The notes below the pieces were generated by a model. It worked only from the letters and a program-made list of their open reading frames with translations. It was not told the origin of the DNA and did no database searches. A program made the position numbers and the translations under genes. This document shows positions 9,764-17,883 of a stretch of 64,000 nt of DNA, one piece after another. Location of the stretch: assembly GCA_964522105.1 (NCBI GenBank), contig CAZFVA010000002.1, forward strand, positions 124,001 to 188,000, in the 5' to 3' direction. Positions within the stretch are counted from its first letter, which is position 1. Each line of letters starts with the position of its first letter. This DNA is from JAGOFO01 sp964522105. GTDB taxonomy: Bacteria > Myxococcota_A > UBA9042 > DTJE01.

Positions 9764-10870
9764 ATGGCAGTTCCGTTGTTGGACCTCGCGGCTCAGTACA
9801 ATCAGGTCGGGGCTGAAATAGAAGCTGCAGTAATTGATGCGCTGCGGTCACAGAAGTACATTCTGGGGCCACGGCTGGCCGAACTTGAAGCCGCCTGCGC
9901 AAAATATTGTGATACCCCGTTTGCACTTGGTGTTTCTTCAGGTTCCGATGCCCTGATCCTTGCGCTGATGGCGCTGGACATCGGTCCCGGTGACGAAGTA
10001 ATCACGACGCCGTTTTCGTTCTTTGCCACGGCCGGGGCGGTCCACCGGGTCGGGGCGGTGCCGGTCTTTGCAGATATTGAAGCAGGCACGTTCAACATTG
10101 ATCCGGGCGCCGTTGAAGCTGTAATTTCGCAGCGAACAAAGGCCATTATCGTCGTCCATCTGTTCGGTCAGTGCGCTGATATGGACCCGATCATGGAAAT
10201 CGCGTCGCGCCACGGAATTCATGTCATCGAGGATGCTGCTCAGGCAATCGGGGCGCGGTATCGCGGGCACGCGGCCGGTTCGATCGGTACGGTCGGCTGC
10301 TTTTCGTTCTTTCCGTCAAAAAACCTGGGCGGTGCCGGTGACGGCGGGCTTGTCACGTCAAAGGACCCTGCAATTCATGAACGGATGAAGAAGCTGCGCA
10401 ATCACGGCTCTTCACCAAAATATTATCACCAACTGGTCGGCGGTAATTTCCGTCTGGACGAGCTTCAGGCCGCGATTCTGCTGGTCAAGCTGCGTTATCT
10501 TGATTCGTGGACGGCAGCCCGTCAGGCCCACGCCGCCGCTTATCGTACGTTGCTGAAGCCGGCCGTTGACGCCGGGAAAATCATCCTGCCTGTCGAGGCG
10601 CCTGAACGCAGACATATCTGGAATCAGTTCACGATTCGGGCACCCGGGCAGCGTGATGCGATTGTTGCAAGGCTGCGGGCCGCTGAAATCGGCACTGAAG
10701 TCTATTACCCGAGGTGCCTGCATCTTCAGGAGTGTTTTGCGTATCTCGGGGAAAGCGAAGGCGATTTTCCGGTCGCTGAAAAAGCGGCCCTTGAGGTCTT
10801 TTCGATCCCGGTGTTTCCCGAATTGACGCAGGCACAGATGGTCGAAGTGGCGCAGGCAATCTGCGATTGA
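9764..10870 (+). CDS. wbpE: UDP-2-acetamido-3-keto-glucuronate aminotransferase (WbpE family)
   Basis: This is a complete DegT-family PLP enzyme of 368 residues. Key features are KYILGPRLAELE, the SSGSDALILALMALDIGPGD cofactor-phosphate region, VIEDAAQAIGARYRG, and the Schiff-base lysine in FSFFPSKNLGGAGDGG. The YILGP start and SFFPSKNLG wording match the WbpE/WlbC branch, which installs the 3-amino group from glutamate after WbpB oxidation. It begins 15 nt after wbpD with GGGGG upstream. It is the natural reference for judging what is missing from the gapped paralogue at 4209-5123. Confidence 0.85.
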   Translation: MAVPLLDLAAQYNQVGAEIEAAVIDALRSQKYILGPRLAELEAACAKYCDTPFALGVSSGSDALILALMALDIGPGDEVITTPFSFFATAGAVHRVGAVPVFADIEAGTFNIDPGAVEAVISQRTKAIIVVHLFGQCADMDPIMEIASRHGIHVIEDAAQAIGARYRGHAAGSIGTVGCFSFFPSKNLGGAGDGGLVTSKDPAIHERMKKLRNHGSSPKYYHQLVGGNFRLDELQAAILLVKLRYLDSWTAARQAHAAAYRTLLKPAVDAGKIILPVEAPERRHIWNQFTIRAPGQRDAIVARLRAAEIGTEVYYPRCLHLQECFAYLGESEGDFPVAEKAALEVFSIPVFPELTQAQMVEVAQAICD

Positions 10871-10907
10871 ATTGTTGATTGCCGGGGCAGACCGGTGGAG
10901 TTTGGGT

Positions 10908-11582
10908 ATGAATGTTAAACAGGTGGTCAAGAAGATACCGGTAGTCGGGTACATAGCTGGCATGATCTACAGGGCGCTGAAGGCCGACCCGAAGTTTTCT
11001 GATTCGGAAACTTACTGGATCAAAAGGTATAACCGTGGCGGAAATTCCGGCGCCGGTTCATACAATCACCTGGCTGAATTCAAGGCTGAAGTGATTAACG
11101 GCATCGTCAGTGAACGCGGGATTTCCACTGTAATTGAATACGGTTGTGGCGACGGGAATCAGTTGACGCTGGCGAAGTACCCGTCGTACATCGGCTTTGA
11201 TGTCAGTCCGAAGGCCATAAAGCTGTGCAGGACCATGTTCAAGGGTGACCACAGCAAGGTTTTCAAGCTGGTATCTGATTATGCAGGCGAAAAGGCCGCC
11301 TTGACGCTTTCGCTGGACGTCATCTATCACCTGGTCGAAGACGAAGTTTATCAGCAGTACATGCAGACACTGTTCGACTCGGCGGAGCGGATGGTCATCG
11401 TGTATTCGTCAGACTTCGAGGCCCCGCAGGACCGCCACGAAAGGCGCAGAAAGTTCACGACATGGGTTGAAGCGAACAGGCCTGACTGGAAGCTTGTTAA
11501 TCACATCCCGAACCGGTACCCATACACGGGCAATCATCTTGAAGGCTCAAGTGCTGATTTTTACGTCTACGAAAAGGTCTAG
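10908..11582 (+). CDS. Class I SAM-dependent methyltransferase-like protein
   Basis: The 224-residue protein has the SAM-binding motif VIEYGCGDGNQLTL near residue 76, followed by YIGFDVSPKAIKL (acidic ribose-binding residue) and LSLDVIYHLVED. These are hallmarks of a Rossmann methyltransferase. As the last gene of the plus-strand polysaccharide operon it probably methylates a sugar or the chain end, though no substrate can be read from the sequence. ATG 10908 has GGTGGAG 7 nt upstream. Its TAG stop shares the four bases CTAG (11579-11582) with the stop of the convergent glycosyltransferase. Confidence 0.75.
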   Translation: MNVKQVVKKIPVVGYIAGMIYRALKADPKFSDSETYWIKRYNRGGNSGAGSYNHLAEFKAEVINGIVSERGISTVIEYGCGDGNQLTLAKYPSYIGFDVSPKAIKLCRTMFKGDHSKVFKLVSDYAGEKAALTLSLDVIYHLVEDEVYQQYMQTLFDSAERMVIVYSSDFEAPQDRHERRRKFTTWVEANRPDWKLVNHIPNRYPYTGNHLEGSSADFYVYEKV

Positions 11583-12730
11583 AAAACCCTGACTTTGCCG
11601 ACGTGACCGTACAATAACTTGATTTTATTACATACTGCTGTTTCTGAAAATCTTGCTTTGCAGTCCTGCGCGATTAACGCCGGGTCATATGAACTGTGAT
11701 TGCTTATAACGTTGATCATGGCCGCGCACAGTTCGTCGATGTCGTCGATTGCGACGACCAACCCATTGTTTTCATTTATTATTGTTCGTGCGGCGTCTGT
11801 GTCGGTCATGATGACCGGCTTGCCACAGGCCAGCGCCTCGATGCTGACTATCCCGAACGTTTCGACCCGGCTTGCCAGAACAAAGGCGTCGCAACCGTGC
11901 ATCGCTGTCGCCACTTCTTCACGTGGCAGGGTGCCGGTAAAAACGACGCTTGAAGCGATCCCGAGCTTTTCGGTCAGGGCCTGCAGACCGGTCATTTCTG
12001 TGCCGCCGCCGACAATGACCAGTTGTGCGTGATGGCCTTGTGCCAGCAGTTTTGCCATCGCCGAAATCGCCACGTCCATACCTTTCTTGTTGTCTAGATA
12101 TCCAACCGAAAGGAAGCGGAATACGCCGTCGGGGCTGGCGTTGCCCGATGCTGCGGTCGGCAGTGGTCCGGCCTGCTCGAAAAATCTGTCACTGACCATG
12201 TTAGGGATGACGACGACCTTTTTCCCCCCGCAATATGGCTTGATTCTGGCCTTCAGGCCGTCACTGACGGCAATCACGGCGTCTGCACCTTGAAATGCCA
12301 GTCTGGCGGTGACGGCGTCCTTTATTGAAAGCAGATTGCGGCCGAAAGCCGTTGAATGTTCAGTGATTACATAAGGCACGCCACAAAAAAGCTTTACCAT
12401 GCGGGCCCACAGCCCGGCCGAATATGAGTGCGCATGTATGATGTCCGGTCTGTCGCCCGTAAAGAACTTCCTGAAGGCCGTTACGTACGCTTTCATGATC
12501 AGGAATCTGTTGATTCGGGCGCGCACCGGTTGGAAATGGATGAATATGACGTGAACGCCTTCGTCATCGTGTTCTTCGTACCAGGTGCCGGTGGTCGAGT
12601 CGGTGTAAAGGTACATCAGGCTGATTTTTTCGCCGCTTCCGGCCAGCGCGATGGCCTGCTCGCGGAAGAATGAACCGATAAGCGGCTTATCCGGCGTGCG
12701 GTACCATGATGGCAGAATCAGTATATGCAT
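11579..12730 (-). CDS. GT4-family glycosyltransferase
   Basis: The 383-residue protein is a GT-B fold retaining glycosyltransferase. It has an N-terminal PSWYRTPDKPLIGSFFREQA motif, RPDIIHAHSYSAGLWA, VITEHSTAFGR, AVSDGLK, and the C-terminal donor site ASRVETFGIVSIEALACGKP, containing the E-x7-E motif typical of GT4. It should act at the inner face of the cytoplasmic membrane, adding a sugar to the lipid-linked repeat unit. It is the last gene of the leftward operon: its ATG overlaps the flippase stop (TGATG) by one base. Confidence 0.85.
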   Translation of the reverse strand: MHILILPSWYRTPDKPLIGSFFREQAIALAGSGEKISLMYLYTDSTTGTWYEEHDDEGVHVIFIHFQPVRARINRFLIMKAYVTAFRKFFTGDRPDIIHAHSYSAGLWARMVKLFCGVPYVITEHSTAFGRNLLSIKDAVTARLAFQGADAVIAVSDGLKARIKPYCGGKKVVVIPNMVSDRFFEQAGPLPTAASGNASPDGVFRFLSVGYLDNKKGMDVAISAMAKLLAQGHHAQLVIVGGGTEMTGLQALTEKLGIASSVVFTGTLPREEVATAMHGCDAFVLASRVETFGIVSIEALACGKPVIMTDTDAARTIINENNGLVVAIDDIDELCAAMINVISNHSSYDPALIAQDCKARFSETAVCNKIKLLYGHVGKVRVF

Positions 12731-14184
12731 CAGTTGATACCTTGTGCTGCGCGCCCCTTGCCAAAAGGCAGGTAGGCGAATCCCTTCTTCAGGCTGTCAC
12801 GGAAAAGTACCACAACAATCATGAACGCGACCGGGCAGGTAACAATGAACATCCAGTCGGTCTTGAAGAAGGTTGCCCAGGTGGCAACGCCGAAAAGCAC
12901 TGCGGTCGTGATCAGGCTGCGCACCCATTTGAAGCCGATCGGGTGAAACTTTTCAGATACAGCCATGTTCAGGTAATAGAACGTGATGTAGGCGACAGCA
13001 GCCGACATTGCCGCCCCGCTCGCCCCGAATTTCGGAATCATCAGGACGTTTCCGGCAAGGTTGATAAGCAGTGTGATGATGTTGACCGGGATGCAGTATT
13101 TCAGCTTGTTGGCCAGCCTGATGCCGATGTTGACCGTTTCAGTCAGCAGGTAATACATCGGCATGAAGATTAAAAATGGCATGATTACGGATGTTTCCCG
13201 GAACCTGGCCCCCAGGATCAGTACGATGATGTCTTTAAGTGCAATCAGCACAATCGAAACGGCGACAAGGACGACGGTCATCAGGCCGTTGACCGATACG
13301 AAGGCGTCTTTGTACTCTTTGCCGCTTTCTACCCGCTCGAATGCGACCGGAAACCAGAACGTGCTGAACGCAGTCCTGAAAACGGTCAGCGGCGCGACAA
13401 GACTGCCGGCAACAGCATAGATTCCGACGACTGTCAGGGTGGACATGGCCTTTAACGAAAAGACGCCGACATAGTTCATCAGCAGATAAATCAGGCTTGC
13501 GGGCAGAAATGGAAGTCCGTACATAACCAGCTCTTTCTGGCTGAGTTCAAGCTGACGCGACCCGGCTTTCCGCCACCCGCGCCAGAAGTCTTTTTCGGCA
13601 AACCAGGCGCAGGCGACACCGATGACGGATGAAATCAGCGTGGCGTAGATGAAGGCGAAGAAGTCGGCCTTCGTCAGCAGCACAAATCCGATAATCAGCA
13701 GGAAATTCGAAATCTTGTAAACGATCTGAATCGTTGAATAGGCATTCGCATGCTTATTCATCCTGATGACGTTCATGGAAAAGCCCTGAATGACGCCGGC
13801 GATCAGACTGGCGACAAGCAGAAGCAGTACGCGTAAGTCATATACGTCAAAATACAGTGGCATCAGGTACTTGCCGGATGCCATCAGCAACACGGACAAG
13901 GTGATTGTTGCGGCAAGCGGAGCCTTCAGACATTTGACCGTCAGGGCCAGTCGGTCGTCTTCCTTCACGACGTAGTAATAACGCATGAAGGCCTGGTCCG
14001 CGCCCAGTACGACCAGCAACTGCAGAACGCCCAGAATTGTAACGAATATGGTCTGTTTGCCGTATTCGACCGGCTCAAAGATGCGGGTAAGGACGGGCGA
14101 TGTTATGAAGCCGAGCAGGAATGTTACGACGCTGCCGTATGAAAACAGCAGGAACGTCCTGAATATGGAATTTGACCCTTTCAT
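12730..14184 (-). CDS. wzx: Wzx-type oligosaccharide flippase
   Basis: The 484-residue protein is almost entirely hydrophobic, with about 12-14 predicted membrane helices. It has the characteristic MOP-superfamily N-terminus (GSVVTFLLGFITSPVLTRIF, then EYGKQTIFVTILGVLQLL). Wzx proteins flip undecaprenyl-diphosphate-linked repeat units to the periplasmic face. Its ATG overlaps the WbpI stop by four bases (14181-14184) and its stop overlaps the next glycosyltransferase start, so the operon is tightly coupled. Position between an epimerase and glycosyltransferases fits a Wzx/Wzy pathway. A generic polysaccharide exporter of the same superfamily is the alternative. Confidence 0.85.
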   Translation of the reverse strand: MKGSNSIFRTFLLFSYGSVVTFLLGFITSPVLTRIFEPVEYGKQTIFVTILGVLQLLVVLGADQAFMRYYYVVKEDDRLALTVKCLKAPLAATITLSVLLMASGKYLMPLYFDVYDLRVLLLLVASLIAGVIQGFSMNVIRMNKHANAYSTIQIVYKISNFLLIIGFVLLTKADFFAFIYATLISSVIGVACAWFAEKDFWRGWRKAGSRQLELSQKELVMYGLPFLPASLIYLLMNYVGVFSLKAMSTLTVVGIYAVAGSLVAPLTVFRTAFSTFWFPVAFERVESGKEYKDAFVSVNGLMTVVLVAVSIVLIALKDIIVLILGARFRETSVIMPFLIFMPMYYLLTETVNIGIRLANKLKYCIPVNIITLLINLAGNVLMIPKFGASGAAMSAAVAYITFYYLNMAVSEKFHPIGFKWVRSLITTAVLFGVATWATFFKTDWMFIVTCPVAFMIVVVLFRDSLKKGFAYLPFGKGRAAQGIN

Positions 14185-15296
14185 ATCGGGGACTTATGTG
14201 AAGTCATTTCGGCCAGCAGATGGGCGGCTATCCTGTCTGCTGCATGACCGTCACCGAAAAGTGGCTTGCGGGTGGCGCGTGCCTCCGGCTTTATTGCCGC
14301 TTCAACACAGGCCGCGATTGCATCGGCATCAGCCCCTGAAAGCGTGTTCCAGCCAGATTCGACAGTCTCAATCCATTCAGTTTCGTCACGCATCGTCACA
14401 CACGGTACGCCAAGCAGGTACGCTTCCTTCTGCATGCCGCCTGAATCGGTAACGACAGCAGCCGAATTTTTCATCAGCGCCAGCATGTCGAGGTAGGAAA
14501 GCGGCTCTGTCGCAATAACGCCGGACGGCAGGCAAAGCCCCGAATCGGCCAGTCTTGACAGTGTCCGGGGATGAACCGGATATACGACAGGCGTGGATGA
14601 CGAAATGCGCGCAATACCAGCCAGAATTGACGCCAGACGTGCCGGATCGTCGGTGTTTTCCGCCCTGTGGCATGTCATCGTAATGAAGCGCCCGGCTTCA
14701 AGGCCGGCGTCAGCCAGCGCAACCGGTGGAAAAACGGCCTTCTGCGAAAACTGCATCACGGCGTCAGTCATGACGTCGCCGGTAATTTCAATGCCTGAAG
14801 TGACGCCTTCCGCCCGCAGATTATCCGCGGCATTCTGTGTCGAACAGTAGTGCCAGGTCGCGATGTGGTCGGTGACGACTCGATTGATTTCTTCCGGCAT
14901 CCGCCTGTTGAACGACCGCATCCCAGCTTCGACATGGCCGACAGGGACGTGCAGCTTAACCGCCGCCAGCGCGCCTGCCATCGTGGAATTGGTGTCGCCG
15001 AATACCAGCACCGCATCAGGCTTCACTTCTTCAAGCAGGCGTTCAATGCCTTCCAGAATTGCAGCGGTCATATGGGCATGCGAGCCGGAGCCGACGCCAA
15101 GGTTGTAGTCTTCACGCGGGATTCCCATCTGGCTGAAGAACACTTCGGACATTGAGTGGTCGTAATGTTGTCCTGTGTGGACGATGACTTCGCGGATTCC
15201 CGCCCGTCTGACAGCGGCACTTGTGGCCGCAGCCTTGATGAACTGGGGTCTCGCCCCGACAATTGTCATCAACAGCGGTGATTTATCCGGTTTCAA
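14181..15296 (-). CDS. wbpI: Non-hydrolysing UDP-sugar 2-epimerase (WbpI/WecB family)
   Basis: The 371-residue product has the family start TIVGARPQFIKAA, HTGQHYDHSMSEVFF, VFGDTNSTMAGALAA, HVEAGMRSFNRRMPEEINR, VVYPVHPRT and TDSGGMQKEAY. In this locus it most likely performs the last step, converting UDP-GlcNAc3NAcA into UDP-ManNAc3NAcA; plain UDP-GlcNAc 2-epimerase is the alternative. The start is taken as TTG at 15296, which has GAGGGGG six bases upstream. An internal ATG at 15269 lacks a ribosome site, and a longer frame upstream overlaps the preceding gene and has no homology. It follows the upstream glycosyltransferase by 25 nt. Confidence 0.85.
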   Translation of the reverse strand: MKPDKSPLLMTIVGARPQFIKAAATSAAVRRAGIREVIVHTGQHYDHSMSEVFFSQMGIPREDYNLGVGSGSHAHMTAAILEGIERLLEEVKPDAVLVFGDTNSTMAGALAAVKLHVPVGHVEAGMRSFNRRMPEEINRVVTDHIATWHYCSTQNAADNLRAEGVTSGIEITGDVMTDAVMQFSQKAVFPPVALADAGLEAGRFITMTCHRAENTDDPARLASILAGIARISSSTPVVYPVHPRTLSRLADSGLCLPSGVIATEPLSYLDMLALMKNSAAVVTDSGGMQKEAYLLGVPCVTMRDETEWIETVESGWNTLSGADADAIAACVEAAIKPEARATRKPLFGDGHAADRIAAHLLAEMTSHKSPI

Positions 15297-15321
15297 ATGC
15301 AACCCCCTCGAATTACCCGGA

Positions 15322-16530
15322 TTATACAACCTGGCGGCGCAGCATCTGGTCAAAAAGCTGTTCGAATTGTTCTGTAAACGTTTTTTGTGAAAACATCTGT
15401 TCGATCCTGGCCCGTCCTGCTGCGCCCATTGCCGTCGCTTTTTCACGGTTTGTCAGGATTTGAACCACGGCCCCGGCGATGGCGGTCGTGTCGTCCGGGT
15501 CATCCACAAGCAGGCCCGTGACGCTGTTTTCAACAAGTTCCGACGGTCCGCCACGATTGATGGCGACGACAGGGCATCCGCAGGACATCGCCTCGGCAAT
15601 CACCATTCCGAAACCTTCCACAGCCGCAAGATGCAGCAGGACATCAAACGTTGGATAGATGTCCTGTAAATTGTTAAGCGCCCCTTTGAAGATGACCTTT
15701 TCCTGCAGTCCCGAAGCCGCCGTCGCCGCTTTCAGTGAATCAATGAAAGCCTGGCTGGACGGCTGTCCGACCACGACGAATTCTGTGTCCGGGATGGCCT
15801 GAATCACCTTTGCGGCGACCTCAGGAAGCAGGTCCAGTCGTTTCAGCGGGCTGACCGCCGATACCAGCCCGACAACGTGTTGTTTCCGGACGCCAGTCGG
15901 GATGAGCGTGTCGGCGTCGCAGGCGGTTTTGAATTTTTCGGTGTCAATGCCGTTGTAAATGATTTGAGGTTCCATGAATCCGGCCACTGAAGCGCTTTCT
16001 GCAACATGCTTTGAAATCGCAACAGACTGGGCACCCATGGTCTTGCACCAGATGCGGTACGGCCCGGAAAGCAGCTTGATTCGCTGGCTGGCCTGAAGCT
16101 CGCCCTGGATGTGGCAGACTGCCGGTATGCCTGCCAGTCGCGCCGCCGCCGACCCGGCAACGTGAGCAAATATTGTTGAAAGGTACGCAAGGTCAAGCCC
16201 TGCTGCCTTGAATTCATTCGCCCAGGTGCGGACAAGAGCAGGCCCGCCAAGGATGTTCATGGCAAAGCCGGACAGGACAGGTCTGGCGCCGCGCCCGACC
16301 GGCCGGTAAAGCTTGTGTGGCAGCGGCAGAGTTCCGACCCTGACCTGCGCACCCAGTTTGCGCATCGCTGTCGCAAAAAGCCCTTCGGCAGGTGTGAAAA
16401 CAATCGGGATGAACCGCAGCCTGTCGATTGACGACACCAGCGTCGTCATAACGGTTCGCGAACCACAGCCGGTCAGATCGCCGTCTTGAATCTCGTCAAT
16501 AAATCCGATTGTGGTAAGTCCCGGCCTCAT
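15322..16530 (-). CDS. GT4-family glycosyltransferase
   Basis: The 402-residue protein shows a GT4 pattern: an N-terminal domain ending in VCHIQGELQASQRIK, AISKHVAES, IIYNGIDTEKF, then VSAVSPLKRLDLLPEVA, VIFKGALNNL and the donor site HLAAVEGFGMVIAEAMSCGCP. It heads the leftward operon (GT4-wbpI-wzx-GT4), and the adjacent 300-bp intergenic region probably holds its promoter. With the other GT4 in this operon and the phosphoglycosyl transferase it could build at least a trisaccharide unit. Confidence 0.85.
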   Translation of the reverse strand: MRPGLTTIGFIDEIQDGDLTGCGSRTVMTTLVSSIDRLRFIPIVFTPAEGLFATAMRKLGAQVRVGTLPLPHKLYRPVGRGARPVLSGFAMNILGGPALVRTWANEFKAAGLDLAYLSTIFAHVAGSAAARLAGIPAVCHIQGELQASQRIKLLSGPYRIWCKTMGAQSVAISKHVAESASVAGFMEPQIIYNGIDTEKFKTACDADTLIPTGVRKQHVVGLVSAVSPLKRLDLLPEVAAKVIQAIPDTEFVVVGQPSSQAFIDSLKAATAASGLQEKVIFKGALNNLQDIYPTFDVLLHLAAVEGFGMVIAEAMSCGCPVVAINRGGPSELVENSVTGLLVDDPDDTTAIAGAVVQILTNREKATAMGAAGRARIEQMFSQKTFTEQFEQLFDQMLRRQVV

Positions 16531-16634
16531 CGTTCTGATAATCCTGTGCCGCCGGATAACTCCGGTTTCGTATGTTGACGAGGTTATCAGTGCTGACCGT
16601 CAGTATCAAGCCGGGGCGGCCTTCCACAGACTGC

Positions 16635-16740
16635 TGACCCATTCCCACATAATAAAACAGGCGTGGCTCGGCAAAGCCTCCGCGTTCGCTCCCGTTTTGC
16701 CGTCCCGCCTGCTACGCCCCATCATTTGCGGGTGGGGTCA
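16635..16740. repeat. 106-bp imperfect inverted repeat, possible miniature element or structured RNA
   Basis: The left end (TGACCC) pairs with the right end (GGGTCA). Inner complementary blocks include GGCGTGGC with GCTACGCC, and CGGCAAA with TTTGCCG, around a loop with CCGCGTTCGCTCCCG. The whole element could fold into one long hairpin. It has no encoded protein and no clear U-run, so it may be a small non-autonomous repeat, a REP-like element, or a transcript boundary. No second copy was noticed in this window. Confidence 0.5.
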
Positions 16741-16757
16741 CTCCAGGCGCTTACACA

Positions 16758-16787
16758 TTGGAAATGCTAAGACGAACTGACTACTAT
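16758..16787 (+). promoter_or_regulatory. Candidate sigma-70 promoter for the SUMF1-fold lipoprotein gene
   Basis: TTGGAA at 16758-16763 and TACTAT at 16782-16787 are spaced 18 nt apart, about 50 nt before the chosen ATG. It lies just downstream of the palindrome. The match is moderate. Confidence 0.4.
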
Positions 16788-16837
16788 TCAACGTATTTAC
16801 TGGATGCATTCAATCCGGTTCTTCCAGGAGAATGACA

Positions 16838-17722
16838 ATGAATAGAGACGCGATAAGGTTTTTCTTCCAAGTATCTATACGCAGAATCTTTCGGATTCTA
16901 ACGGTACTGGCCAGCATATCGTTATGGGCCTGCGAAAAATCTAATATAGACCCGACCAATATGGCTTATGTCCCGGAAGGAAACACCCTCATTGGTTGCC
17001 GTCCATGGGGCGAACCGGATCCAGAACCTTGCGGCAGTTTGGAGCCGCTCGAGGAGCTAAAAGATTTCGATGCTTTTTGGATTGACATACATGAAGTCAC
17101 GAACGAGCAGTTCGCCAGATTTCTAAATACCCTGGATGAAGATACGGCACGAACTTATTATGTCGAAGATCCTCCCACAAACAGAATACTGACCATAAAA
17201 ATCCAGATAAGCATGTCTAATGACGAGTGGGTAGTTGCAGATGAGGCAGATGAACACCCTGTTGTCAATGTGACCTGGGAGGGCGCCAGGTCATATTGCG
17301 TCGCACTGGGCAAGCGGATTCCAACTGCAGACGAATGGGAAAAGGCAGCCAGGGGTACCGAGGGGAATCTGTTTCCATGGGGAGATTCATTCGCCCCCCA
17401 GGAGTGCGTATTGAACCCTCCAGCGTCGGAATACAGAACATCCGAGGTTGGCACATGCGATTTCGACACCAGTCCGTTTGGCGTCAAGGATATGGGTGGG
17501 AACGTTAGGGAATGGGTGAAAGACGAATCTGTCTACAACGCTGGCTGGCGAGTTACTATGGGCAATAGTTATATGGCTTTGTCAAGTGACCCCTTGTTCG
17601 CACGGTATTCCGGAGGTCCCGAGCTGCCGGCACAGTCCAGTTCCGATACAACCTGGGGTGATGCCGTGGCTTTCAAGGTCGGCTTCAGATGCGTCGTTTC
17701 CGTGGATCAGAATGCCGAGTGA
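16838..17722 (+). CDS. Lipoprotein with SUMF1/formylglycine-enzyme-fold domain
   Basis: The 294-residue product opens with a signal sequence ending in LWAC, a lipobox. The SUMF1-type domain starts at MAYVPEGNTLIGC and has FWIDIHEVTNEQFARFLN, HPVVNVTWEGARSYCVALGK, RIPTADEWEKAARG, FPWGDSF, FGVKDMGGNVREWV and KVGFRC. The usual RGGSW active-site segment is altered to TMGNSYM, and no catalytic cysteine pair is present, so formylglycine formation is unlikely. ATG 16838 is used because AGGAG lies 7 nt upstream; ATG 16832 is too close to it. The gene sits alone within the polysaccharide locus and looks richer in A+T codons than its neighbours, possibly a later arrival. Confidence 0.8.
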   Translation: MNRDAIRFFFQVSIRRIFRILTVLASISLWACEKSNIDPTNMAYVPEGNTLIGCRPWGEPDPEPCGSLEPLEELKDFDAFWIDIHEVTNEQFARFLNTLDEDTARTYYVEDPPTNRILTIKIQISMSNDEWVVADEADEHPVVNVTWEGARSYCVALGKRIPTADEWEKAARGTEGNLFPWGDSFAPQECVLNPPASEYRTSEVGTCDFDTSPFGVKDMGGNVREWVKDESVYNAGWRVTMGNSYMALSSDPLFARYSGGPELPAQSSSDTTWGDAVAFKVGFRCVVSVDQNAE

Positions 17723-17883
17723 TTTCCAACAAGTCCGCCTGAGAAAAAACTGACTGACTCTATTTTACCATTGGTCTATTGAAGGGTGCAGGTCACAGGT
17801 CAATCACTCAGCGCAGACTGGTCTGGCAAGTAAATGACCGGGTTGATAGAATCAGACCGCGCCTTCACCGTGGAGATCTTTTT

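Larger units (their letters stand above)
16531..16837. other. Divergent intergenic region
   Basis: These 307 bp separate the leftward glycosyltransferase operon from the rightward SUMF1-fold lipoprotein gene. The region holds a long imperfect palindrome at 16635-16740 and a candidate rightward promoter at 16758-16787. I see no convincing coding sequence; an open frame through the palindrome has the composition of a structured repeat and not of a protein. Confidence 0.6.

Noticed and set aside
15297..15446. N-terminal extension of the WbpI epimerase to 15446
   Set aside because: The extra 50 residues overlap the end of the preceding gene, are unlike any epimerase, and a good ribosome site points to TTG 15296.
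16511..16780. Open frame of 89 codons through the divergent intergenic region
   Set aside because: It starts inside the glycosyltransferase gene on the other strand and runs through the palindrome; no ribosome site or known domain is present.
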